Shown here in pieces: positions 55,050 to 64,000 of a stretch of 64,000 bases of DNA. A program made the translations under genes and the position numbers. The notes under the pieces are model-generated. The model was not told the DNA's origin. It did no database searches and saw only the letters and a program-made list of their open reading frames with translations. Source of the DNA: Cycas panzhihuaensis. Its lineage: Eukaryota; Cycadophyta. The stretch covers positions 201,321,741 to 201,385,740 of the forward strand of contig CM041465.1 of assembly GCA_023213395.1 (NCBI GenBank), in the 5' to 3' direction. Numbering within the stretch: the stretch's first letter is position 1; every line of letters begins with the position of its first letter.

Positions 55050-55926
55050 TGCTAAAATATGTAATGTTTAATGTATATATTGTACACATCACCTCCCATC
55101 TTCATAATGTGTATCTTCTATCTTCAAAAGTGTATAAATAAAACCCATGTCCCCCCATAAAATATTACTATTTTTGGATGAAAAGTAATCCCTAATTATC
55201 CCCAATAATATATATTTACTAATAAACAATGGCATCTCTAGAACTAGTTAATTTTAAAATATTTAATATAGTGGGCTACTTGTAGCTCATATGAAGTAAC
55301 TTAGAAATTCAATTATTTATTCAAGTAGCATCCGCATCTCAAATCCCTTACGAACTTAGCATCTTAGGGCAAAGAACCTGTTATATAACTCATCTTGCTA
55401 AGTTATGTAAAGCATTAACAAGTAAAGAAATACCATAAGGTTAAATGATAAGCTTAGTTATGAAACTTTGTACACAGGTTGTTAATCCATCTAATGAAAT
55501 GTAAAGCTGCTAAGCTATCCAATAAAATATAAGGCCACATGGGCCACTAATAAGACTACTTGGAAAAGACCCTTTTTTACATATTTAAGGGTCATATATT
55601 ATAAAAGATAGTTAACTTAATATTTTATCTTCTTATAAGAATTGTACTATAGTACTCTCTTTCTTGTGATCAATTAATACTCTTGTGCTTTTAAGTCCCT
55701 TTGGTAATTTGTTTGTCTTTGCTGGTTAGATAAAAAAATTATAAATTTTTATTTTTTGCAACTTTGAGGAGAGCCCTTTGAGAAGAAACATCCTAATGTC
55801 CATCTTGTGGTGATATTTATACTTGGTGAATGCATGATTTATATGTTTGTTATTCGATATTTATATTGATTACTTTAGTATGTGTACATACTCATGAGTT
55901 TAAATTTTTCCATTATTATTTCATCA
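55050..55926 (+). repeat. 3' LTR of E, probably with an internal insertion
   Basis: It starts TGCTAAAATATG. About 55,130-55,780 has no counterpart in the split 5' LTR and may be a separate insertion, possibly a solo LTR with a TATA-like 'attataaaag' near 55,595. Similarity resumes at 55,790. Confidence 0.5.
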
Positions 55927-56503
55927 TTTATCTTATGTTATTAGAGTAACTATCATCATATTTTAACATGAAATCAGAGCTAATCTCATAATTCCCATAT
56001 TTTAATACTAATTAATTATTATTGACTGTCATATTTTAAAATGTAATAGGCATCAAGAATAGTATGACTATTGATGTTTAATCAAAATAATAAATTTTAC
56101 AAGCTTTACCATATGTACGAGCTTATAATGATGTTATTATCTACTTGGGCTTACCTTACCACTTCTTAGGTTTACTTGTTTTCACTTGAGCTCACCTCAT
56201 TTTCTATCAGGGTAATTGATCTTGGTACTTCTTTATTAGACCTTTTATTTTCCTACCCTTTTTCCTATTTTTCTCCATGCTAATAGTTTGGCCATATTAC
56301 ATCCTTCTTATAACATTGGCTACTTGCATTATATTTTATCATTGTACTCTATATTTTTTAAATTTTTACTTGTTTACATCATAATTGATCTATTAAATCT
56401 ATCTTCTCAATAATATTATCTCATTTGGTATATTTGTAATAGGCAATATATCTTCTTAATTATTATATGTATTATTTTTCCACTTTGAACCTCTCTCATC
56501 TAC
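55927..56503. other. sequence after the E 3' LTR
   Basis: Starts with a copy of the PBS region of E, then becomes unassigned AT-rich DNA. Confidence 0.4.
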
Positions 56504-56910
56504 TGTTCTTATTAAAATATGTGATTATTCATACATATAATGTTTAATATAATGATAGTGGACCCACATAAAATCTCACTTACTAAATGCATTGACAGAT
56601 ATGAAATATACAATTATTTATATAAACATTATATTGGACAGTGAAATGGCTCAAGAGATATTATAGGTTATCTATGAGGTAAAATATTTTATAAATATAT
56701 ATACACACCACTTGAGAACTTGATAGAGAAGAAAACATCATCTTTTTTCTTATTTTGATCTATTGGATCCATTGTTTTTCACCATTTACTACTTGGTTTT
56801 GACTGTGTTTATATTTGGGTCTTTGCATGCATGAGTTTTAGCCTGATTCTATAGTTTTCTAATAAAAAAATTGAATCTATTGCCAAACCATTACCTATTT
56901 TGCTTATAAT
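56504..56910 (+). repeat. additional E-type LTR, followed by a decayed PBS
   Basis: 'ttaaaatatgtgatt...attgga...atctatgaggt...caccacttgagaacttga' parallels the split 5' LTR of E. 'tagtatcacaaag' near 56,920 resembles TGGTATCAGAG. Confidence 0.45.
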
Positions 56911-56999
56911 AGTAGTATCACAAAGTATTTTATTGTACCATAAATATACTAGCAGTATGGCTATGACCTACCCAGATTCAGCTTTGTTAGTGATAGTTA

Positions 57000-58823
57000 G
57001 CTTATTAGGTATGGGCAATCTGTATTAGCTCTATGATGGCACCCGTCAAGTTAGGATGGCCCAAGAGGCTAAATCCCACCAAAATCTAGAGATTTCTATG
57101 TGGTTTTGGACTAAATCCATGAGTAAGACTTATGGATTTGTCTCATGGTTTTCTCCTATATTATGGGCTAAAATCCACTTATCCTACCATTCACTTCATC
57201 TATAAATCTCCCCAATTTTCTAGTGGAAAAGTGGAGATCAAGTTAGTTATATACCACACCATTATGCTACTAAAATTCCAAGGGAATTGGGTAATCTTAA
57301 TTCACACTCTACTATCTTATTCGTTGCATCTTTAAGACACTATACCATTCAGCATTAGAGACCTTTGGAGAGGAGAACAACATCCATTGGCTATTTCTAT
57401 CCATTTGGGATAAGGTAACCCTTCCTCTCTTTCTTTGTAATCTTATTATCTTAGATATTTCACCTTTCTTTTTTGTATGACATGTTTCTTATAAATTGAT
57501 AAGATGTTTACTATTTACTACCATACCTTTTATGTATCCTTTTACTTCTTTTATTTACTTTGTCACTCATTCTTCTATAGGCTTAGGATATTGTTACAAA
57601 TAGGAGGTGGTACCTAAGTATACTTGGGGAGCCCACCAATATTTAGGGGATGTGAGCCATTTTGAGGCTCCTATCTCTCTTCCCTTTTTAGGTTAAGTTG
57701 CATGTTTCCTCACTATTTATTGACAACTAATGTGCATAAGAGATATGGTATATGTGGAGCTATGTTTGGATATTAGTAGTTACTTATAAGTATAGTTTCT
57801 TATTTACTTGTAGGGAAAGGGAGATCGATCCACCTCTCCTCCATCAATTAAGAGCTCAAGGCCATCTTCCAAGTCTACCATCCTAAAGTGAGGATTTGTA
57901 CTAGCTATATCCATTTGACTAGTTTTTATATACATTTTTCCACTTTGAGTAGATTTGCTTAGATCCTTTTGTTATCATAAGCTAATCTGGCAAGCAAAAA
58001 TGCTACTAGATTTTTGTTAGAATTAGCACTTACTTTCTTTAAGCTATATCATGCACAGAATTCAACCATTTCATGTTATAAAGAAGTGATATCCAAAGGA
58101 ATATATCATCACCCCAAGTATGCTTTCTTACCTCTTTCTTACCCCTTCATTTCTCTATCCTTTTTAAGAAAAAAAAGAAAAGAAAAGAAAGAAAGAAAAG
58201 AAAAGAAAAGTAAGTTGCTTTGTTAGCCATTTTAATAAGTCCCTTACCCCACCTTTTCCCCATAAAAGATAAAAGACAAAAAAGGAAAAGAAAAAGAAAA
58301 AAATAAAAATAAAATGGAATTTTAAAAAAAATAAAGTAGGAAGAATCTTTCCCTTTCTTTTTTATATGCACATGCATTACATTACCATCTCTTAGGATAG
58401 ATTTAGCATAACCTCTCTTCCCTAAACCCTAATGAAGGAAGGGATCGTATGGTTGTAAGTTCTTAAACCCATGGGATGATATCACATTTCTAGATAAAGT
58501 AGCTTCTTATTTGCATTAAATGAAAATGGCATACAGATGCATGTAGGTTTTATGCTCCCTTTCTGATCTTGTCATAGGTCCCTTACTACTAAAAAGACAA
58601 AAACTATTCACATGCACATATGTAGAAAATAAATGATGTCCTAGTTTAGCTTTCTTTTTTTCTATTTATAAGTATAATAATACCCCACACTTGTGCATAG
58701 GAGGTACATGAGCTCCATGAGTCAGGCATAGGCTTACTTCCACCTCACTTACATGCCATCCATGCCCTAGCCTTGTGTTACTAGGTTTCTATTTAGGTCT
58801 CACCTTAACCCACATGCTTTTCA
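57000..58823 (+). repeat. 5' LTR of element c, left end not determined
   Basis: It ends TTTTCA one base before the PBS. 'gtgagccattttgaggct' (57,648) sits about 1.17 kb from the inner end, matching 'gtgggccactctgaggct' at 1.11 kb in b. A TATA-like 'tctataaatc' lies near 57,200. It is shorter than the a and b LTRs, so it is probably truncated or internally deleted. Confidence 0.5.
58163..58335 (+). repeat. purine-rich simple repeats (AAAAG)n
   Basis: Two tracts, 58,165-58,215 (aaaag/aaag units) and 58,263-58,335 (aaaag/aaaat units), within the LTR of c. Confidence 0.9.
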
Positions 58824-58824
58824 C

Positions 58825-58842
58825 TAGTGACCATACTAGGGA
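58825..58842 (+). other. primer binding site of element c
   Basis: TAGTGACCATACTAGGGA differs from the element a site at only 2 of 18 positions, and has the same one-base gap to the LTR. Confidence 0.7.
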
Positions 58843-58849
58843 CTTGTCA

Positions 58850-61640
58850 AAAGGAAGTCGCCTAGTAAGTCTAGTAATTCCTACCTTATCACTTCCTTCC
58901 TTCTTATGTAGGGCACTTAATTTTTTATTATGCAAGGTTTTTCCCTTATTTAAACTAGTAGGTTGGTCTTCAAATATGATATTTCTCTTATTGTCTAAGA
59001 GGTCTTTTGCCTTTAAATAGTAATCCCATGTATGCTTCCATTTCATGAAGTGACCAAGAGTCACCTATGGCAAGCTATCCCATTAATTAGGCATATGATC
59101 CATATACCCAAGATTGGCCTTTATTTAAGCCACCCTATCCTTATGAGGATCCTTCCTATATAAATGGCAATAGAACATATTATCCTCGTGAAGCCAATGA
59201 GTTCTATCAAAACCTAATTAGCCCCCATACTTTCATAATTGGGGGAGCCCCCCACATGACCTTGTTTGAGATCCTGAACATGCTCCTTTTCCTTTGGCCT
59301 CCTATGTAGAATAGTAAGGGTAGTATATCCCCCCTTCTAACTAAATGCATAGCTCTCCTTGGGATACTACCAAGGCCTTGAAGGCCCATTTTGTGCTAAT
59401 AACAAGAGAAACTACCCTAGGCTAGGCCCATCAATTATATTTTAGTATGTCATCAACCTTGATCCTAATTCTTCCTATCATTCCTACTCAAAACACCATA
59501 ATCCCTCTCTAGGATGCAACCATTATATCCACTACTTCAAATGATTCCTTTGGGGAAGGGGCTATGCCAACCCAAGCTTACTCTCAAGTTATGGTAAACA
59601 TTCCTACACTACAAACTAGTATTCCCTAATCAAGCATGGTCTTGGTTCCACTGATTGTTCTAACTATCACTCCTCATCCTTAACACATTGGGTATAGAGG
59701 AGGATTACCTATTTGCCCTCATCCATGTTGCATAAAATCCTCCCTTTATGTCCCACTAGGCTACACATCCTAACACTAGAGGTATGGGGGTTCTTATCCC
59801 CTCCATACCTATGGAGTGGATCCCCTCCACCCTTATGGGGTTACTCCCTTTATTAGAGGGGCCTTTTAGATAGAGCCCTCTCACGTGCCCCATACCTTAT
59901 GCCACTTAACCAACCCTATCCTATTCCCCCCATAAAAAGGGGCATATGGAACCCTTCCTAACTTCTATTCCTCAATGGGTAATAGCCTATACTTCCCCCT
60001 CTTATCATGCTCAAGTGTAAGATGGTCTGAGTAACCCTTGACCACCCCCATGCCCTACTTATCCCTACCCATGTATGATTTCCCCCCAATAACCTAAGGG
60101 GACACCTTACTCTACACCTTCTTATGCCTCTCATTAGAAAAGACACACTTCCTACCCTACACATCTATCATATTTGCCACATACTAGAGTTGGGTACTAC
60201 CCTTCACCCGTATATCTCCCCTTTGTTCCTCTAGTCTAATAAGGGGCATGCCCCTTTATGGATTATAGATTGAGCCCCTTTTCCTTAGATTCTCTAAGGA
60301 CCAACCTACACCACACCCACCAAAGGTGCCCAAATTTAATAACACGTCCTCTCAGGATTCCACTTATCATATTAGGGTATTTGTAATGACATGTAATGAT
60401 TACTGGGCCTATGACCACATCTTAATAAAGTTCTTCCCTAGGTCACTCCAAGGGGATGTAGGTGACACTCTTAAGTGGTTTTATCATCTCTAACCCATTC
60501 CATCTCCAACAATGAGTTGACTCCTTCATTAACTACTTTGATATTGTGAGACCATTTTAAAGAGGGGTCAAATCCCTTCTTTGTCTCAAGCAAGGATAAG
60601 ATGAGCTCAAGTGAAACTTTGTCCATTGCTTTTATGATCTTCTATATTCCTCAAAGGCCACTTGCCTGAGGATTTACATAGGGATATTTATTTAGTACCT
60701 TATGCATTGAGGTCCACCCCGAGGTCCTTAAAATAGAGGCAATGATATGAGATTCATCCATAGCCAAGTGCTTGGCTTTAGAACCTATTAAGATCTAAGC
60801 AAGTCTCAAAAGGATCAATAGAAACATGCGGTATCATGAGGCACTAACTCCCCATATGACCAAAGGGAATAATATACTCTATTCAAGTTCTTTATCAATA
60901 CTCTTAACAAGACTATGGATTCTTTCCCTTCTGTTATTCATTCCTTTGAATAGGAACTTAGAGACTTAAAACTTCAACCATCTCAAAACCCCACTAAATC
61001 ACAAGCCTAATACCATAGTTATAGGTTAGTCCACCAGACCATCCAAACTATGTCATAAAAAAAAAGAGAGTTCTAAGCCTTCATTAGGAAAGAGGCCAAG
61101 ACCCCCTCTCAAGAAGATATGGTATTTCATCCATGGTCAATACACCCATGATGATACCTAGTGTTAGACTCAATACCCCAAGGTCTCTCCATTAAGGGAT
61201 CCCCCATCACAATCCACTTCAAAACTGAATTTGAATTAAAAGATTCATTAAGATCTCTTTCCTGACCATGATTCCCCCAAATAATTACTACAACCATAAA
61301 ATTGGCAAGGTAGAGGGTGTCCCCAACCTTAACAGAAGATCCCCTCACCATCCCTTCATCAAATCAATAAAAGGGTAAAGACTTCATTAATTCATCTTCT
61401 CCTTTGAGTCCCATAACTCAAACCTCATCTCTGCACCCTAATTCTAAGGGAAAATGAGTCATCCATTTGCTTGAGACTATTCAAGTCTACCCAATGACTC
61501 ATTTCCAAGCAACAAAAAAGGTTAGGGAGGCCTCTACATCATAATAAGCTCTTATGGAAACCTCCCCTATAGAGATTCTAGTCATCCCAAAGACTATACT
61601 AATTTATCTAGGATGATATGACTTTAGTAGAGCCCTTCCC
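58850..61640 (+). pseudogene. gag remnant (element c)
   Basis: Heavily broken. The core is recognisable from 60,251: PFMDYRLSPFSLDSLRTN, then a frameshifted copy of the FDG region, YWAYDHILIKFFPRSLQGD-like coding near 60,395-60,450, SFINYFDIVRPF and GVKSLLCLKQG near 60,560. All have clear partners in a and b. Upstream (59.0-60.2 kb) is Pro/Thr-rich as in the N-terminal part of b. Pyrimidine richness of the plus strand here comes from this proline-rich coding. Stops are too many to count reliably. Confidence 0.6.
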
Positions 61641-61924
61641 CAACCCACGGGTAAAGGGAAGGCCTTCTCTATAATTAAAGAGATTCATAATGTGTCTGTA
61701 GGGATGTCTATGATGGACATCTTATCAGGTTTCCTTAACTAATGATCTCTACTCCTAAAGGATCTCAACCAAAAGGAGATACCCCTTTCACATGATGGGC
61801 ACAACATCACATGGCTTGCCCCTTATCTCATGTGATCCACATGATTTACTACTAGCCAATGAGAGACAACACCATTAGCACTACCTATTTACCATTAGAA
61901 TATAGACACTTGAGTTCACTCTAA

Positions 61925-62230
61925 AGGGGACCATTGTGGACAACAAATCCTCAGAAAATATAATGCCTATTTGAATGCTCAAGAAATTGGGCATTAAGGC
62001 TCTCAAGGCCATCCCTTGGAAATGTCAAGGGTATGATGGGAGTGAGAAGGCATGTATAGGGATAGTGACCTTACCTCTTACCCTTAAAAATAAGGTTATC
62101 CCTACTGACATCATTATTTTAGACATCAACATTGATTACAATCTTCTTTTGGGTTAACCTTTATTAGACCAAATGGGAGTAGTTTATTCCTCACTTTAGG
62201 GGTAAATCAAGTTTGTTCATGAGGAGCATA
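61925..62230 (+). pseudogene. aspartic protease remnant (element c)
   Basis: Reads TIVDNKSSENIMPI, stop, MLKKLGIKALKAIPWKCQGY, GIVTLPLTLKNKVIPTDIII, LDINIDYNLLLG, stop, PLLDQMGVVYSSL and IKFVHEEHI. Unlike a and b it keeps the catalytic Asp (VDN), but the following Gly is Lys. The 60-codon frame 61,975-62,157 is the best-preserved coding part of element c. Confidence 0.7.
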
Positions 62231-62680
62231 TTTGAGCTGTGGCTTGTGAGCCTCCTCTATCTTGAATGCCACTTCCCACTTATTAATCCATATTCAACGT
62301 TGTGTATGGAGATGAAGAACCTTTTGACCCATCCATGGCTCTTTTTTTTTATGAAGTAGCACCCTACCAAGGGGAAGATCCCCCTCTTCCCCAACCAAAC
62401 TTGGTGTGTTTCATCCCCATAGGCATTGATAATTATGGTCACCTCACCATTTTAAATGACCTTGAGTTTGGAGATGAGGGATATGAACCACCTCCACACT
62501 AAGTGGATTTTCTTACCATCATCTAAGGAGAGGCATCTCATGAAGATGCCCCTCCTCCTTTTAGCCCAAACCCTTATACTTTGGGCCCCTCCTAATCACA
62601 CCCTAATTTAGGTGAGAGAGCATGGGTATATTCTTGTCAACCTCTTCCATATTGAGAATCCACTTTCTTATGAATTTAGA
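62231..62680 (+). pseudogene. linker of element c
   Basis: The open stretch 62,302-62,502 reads YGDEEPFDPSMALFFYEVAP and NYGHLTILNDLEFGDEGYEP. It corresponds to the GYLTMLSDDESNGEDGD region of a and SYGYLASFSDDESYDED of b, although it is richer in Pro. No enzymatic motif. Confidence 0.5.
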
Positions 62681-62689
62681 TGACCTACC

Positions 62690-62900
62690 ATGCATCTCAA
62701 TTATTACATGACAAGTATGTATGGTTGCGACCCTTGATCAACTACCAAAATTTAGTCCTAAATGGATAAGCCAATTTGTTGTCTTAAAAAGCCTCAATAA
62801 TAAGGTGTATTAGATTACTATGTTGAAGGGCCTAGAGTTTGAAAAGACTATCAATGGGTAATTCCTCAAGAGGTTCTATAGTTGACCTCTCTACCCCCCA
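62690..62900 (+). pseudogene. integrase C-terminal tail (element c)
   Basis: After DKYVWLRPL the frame reads LPKFSPKWISQFVVLKSLNN, KVY, stop, ITMLKGLEFEKTING, stop, FLKRFYS, stop. This is the partner of HLTKFKP-WIGPFVIIESL ... GLEFEKAVNGKFLKKFY in b. It is the last coding part of pol. The integrase core is not present between it and the protease. Confidence 0.65.
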
Positions 62901-63080
62901 ATATAAGGGGGACACTTATGCTCTAAAATGAGCTTAAACTACTCTTGGTTGTGATGTGCATCACCCTCAATTAGCATATGGCATCACACTATGATTCTTT
63001 ACTCCTCTCATCCTCTTCTATAGGAAGAGATCTCACCCCATGGGGACATAATGCTCCATCATGAGTATAAATTGATAATA
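62901..63080. other. spacer before the minisatellite
   Basis: Contains 'ccccccaatataagggggac' but no coding sequence. Confidence 0.4.
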
Positions 63081-63084
63081 CCTC

Positions 63085-63670
63085 AATTATTATAGTTGCT
63101 ATCTTACACTTGGTTATACCTAATTATAGTTGGTTATACCTTAGGTTATACCTAGTAACATTTAGTTATACCTAGTGGCACTTTGTTATACTGTAGGTTA
63201 CACTTGGTTATATTTGGTTGTACCTAATCACACTTAGTTACACCCTTAGTTACATTTGGTTTCACTTAGTTATACTTAATTATACCCTAGGTTAGACCTG
63301 ATCATATTTGGTTATACCTAGTTACACTTAGTTATACCTCAAGTTATACCTGGTAGCACTTGGTTATACTAGATCATACTTTGTTGTACCCTAAGTTGCA
63401 CTTGGTTATACTTAGTTATACCTAGTTGCACTTGGTTATACCTTAGATTATACTTGGTTGTACCCAAGGTTACATCTAGTCACACTTAGTTATACCTCAG
63501 GTTGAACCTAATATCACTTGGTTATACCTAGTTGTACTTAGTTATACCCTAGGTTACACCTAGTTATACTTAGTTATACCTAGTTGCACTTGGTTATACC
63601 CAAGTTACACTTAGTTGCATTAGGTTATACCCTTAGTTGTGCCTAGTTGTACTTATTCCTACCTAGTAAC
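63085..63670 (+). repeat. degenerate minisatellite, 10-12 bp units
   Basis: About 50 imperfect units of the type (a)c(t/c)t(t/a)ggtta(t/c)(a)c(c)t: ttggttatacc, tagttatacct, cttagttacac and so on over nearly 600 bp. It lies just past pol of element c, where Tat elements have a variable 3' region. Confidence 0.85.
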
Positions 63671-64000
63671 ACCTATTTTGGGGCTCAAAACTACTATCCA
63701 TGAAGACATTATACTTTATCATGAGTATAAACTATCACATGTAAATATTATCTACAAAACCCAAGAAAAAAAATATACATGAAAAACCCTAGGAAATTAT
63801 CCAAAAAAATATATCTACATCCATGTTTACCTTTTTCCACTACACACTATGAGGATATGACTTTCTTTTCTATGTATAATAGCACTTTGTGCTCCATGAT
63901 GAGCCTCTTCTTTCCCCCCATAGGGATATGCGACTTCCCCATAAATTTAAATTGGTAGCACAATGTATAGTGTCATATCATATAAGTAAATAACAAAGCT
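63671..64000. other. window end, unassigned
   Basis: No repeat or coding signal recognised. If element c continues, its 3' LTR lies outside the window. Confidence 0.4.

Larger units (their letters stand above)
31964..55926 (+). mobile_element. outer LTR element 'E' (non-coding, LARD-like), split by D
   Basis: The 5' LTR starts at 31,964 (TGTTAAAATATG), is interrupted at 32,092 by element D, and resumes at 52,055. The 3' LTR starts at 55,050 (TGCTAAAATATG) after the PPT AAGGGGGGAT. The blocks 52,210-52,450 and 55,790-56,010 match over more than 200 bp ('cttgtggtgat...catgcttt(a)tatat..tgttatt(t/c)gatatt'). The internal 2.6 kb (52,480-55,040) has no recognisable gag or pol, so it is a large non-autonomous derivative. 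Its right end is uncertain because similarity continues past the LTR. Confidence 0.6.
57000..63670 (+). mobile_element. Tat-type Ty3/gypsy element 'c', right end beyond recognition
   Basis: Third copy of the a/b family, on the plus strand: LTR ending at 58,823, PBS, gag, protease, linker, integrase tail, minisatellite. It lacks the RT/RNase H/integrase core, like b, but the linker-to-integrase junction is at a different place. It is the most decayed of the three. No 3' LTR, additional RNase H or PMD gene is seen before the window ends. Confidence 0.7.

Noticed and set aside
58147-58377. 76-codon minus frame rich in Phe and 70-codon plus frame rich in Lys/Glu
   Set aside because: Translations of the AAAAG simple repeats.
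58789-59064. 91-codon minus-strand frame
   Set aside because: Spans the LTR end, PBS and leader of element c; has no homologous frame in a or b.
63085-63670. CRISPR or telomere-like array
   Set aside because: Units are 10-12 bp and contiguous without spacers, and are not TTTAGGG-type.
1-64000. bacterial, phage or organelle DNA
   Set aside because: No operons, ribosome-binding pattern or chloroplast/mitochondrial genes. LTR elements dominate from end to end.

Overview
This window looks like nuclear DNA of a seed plant with a large, repeat-rich genome. I find no intact host gene, rRNA gene, tRNA gene or CRISPR array. Nearly everything recognisable is LTR retrotransposon in various states of decay, from two superfamilies: Ty3/gypsy of the Tat (Ogre/Grande-like) type and Ty1/copia. 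The plant call rests on those lineages, on primer-binding sites matching plant initiator-Met and Arg tRNAs, and on a plant-mobile-domain (PMD) protein. Species cannot be named from this sequence.

Layout. (1) 1-7312, minus strand: 5' part of Tat element 'a' (5' LTR, PBS, gag, protease, start of reverse transcriptase), running off the left edge. (2) 7.4-9.9 kb, plus: a 5'-truncated copia (RT/RNase H, PPT, 3' LTR). (3) 9.9-13.2 kb, minus: traces of another copia (gag, PBS, LTR). (4) 13.2-16.9 kb: mostly unassigned AT-rich DNA, with a 69-bp tandem duplication and a promoter-like island near 15.5 kb. (5) 16,884-30,564: a composite copia bounded by direct LTRs and a 6-bp target duplication. It holds two related copies head to head, minus (17.5-24.2 kb) and plus (24.4-30.3 kb), forming a long imperfect palindrome. 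(6) 30.6-31.96 kb: unassigned. (7) 31,964-~55,926: a three-level nest. Outer copia-like element 'E' carries copia 'D' (32,093-52,054) in its 5' LTR, and D carries the 14.2-kb Tat element 'b' (32,411-46,632) in its own 5' LTR. (8) 56.5-56.9 kb: another E-type LTR. (9) ~57 kb to the end, plus: third Tat copy 'c', with LTR, PBS, gag, protease, integrase C-terminus and a terminal minisatellite.

Element b is the most informative. Both LTRs (~2.72 kb), PBS, PPT and TSD are visible. It encodes gag, protease and an integrase C-terminal tail but lacks the RT/RNase H/integrase core, so it is non-autonomous. It also carries an uninterrupted additional RNase H ORF and, on the opposite strand, a separate PMD-like gene with its own TATA box. 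Element D carries, antisense to itself, what looks like a fragment of an intron-containing host gene. Most coding remnants are broken by in-frame stops, many at positions expected for Gln or Trp. This is the pattern left by cytosine-methylation decay. Elements are referred to below as a, b, c (Tat), D, E, G and H (copia or copia-like).
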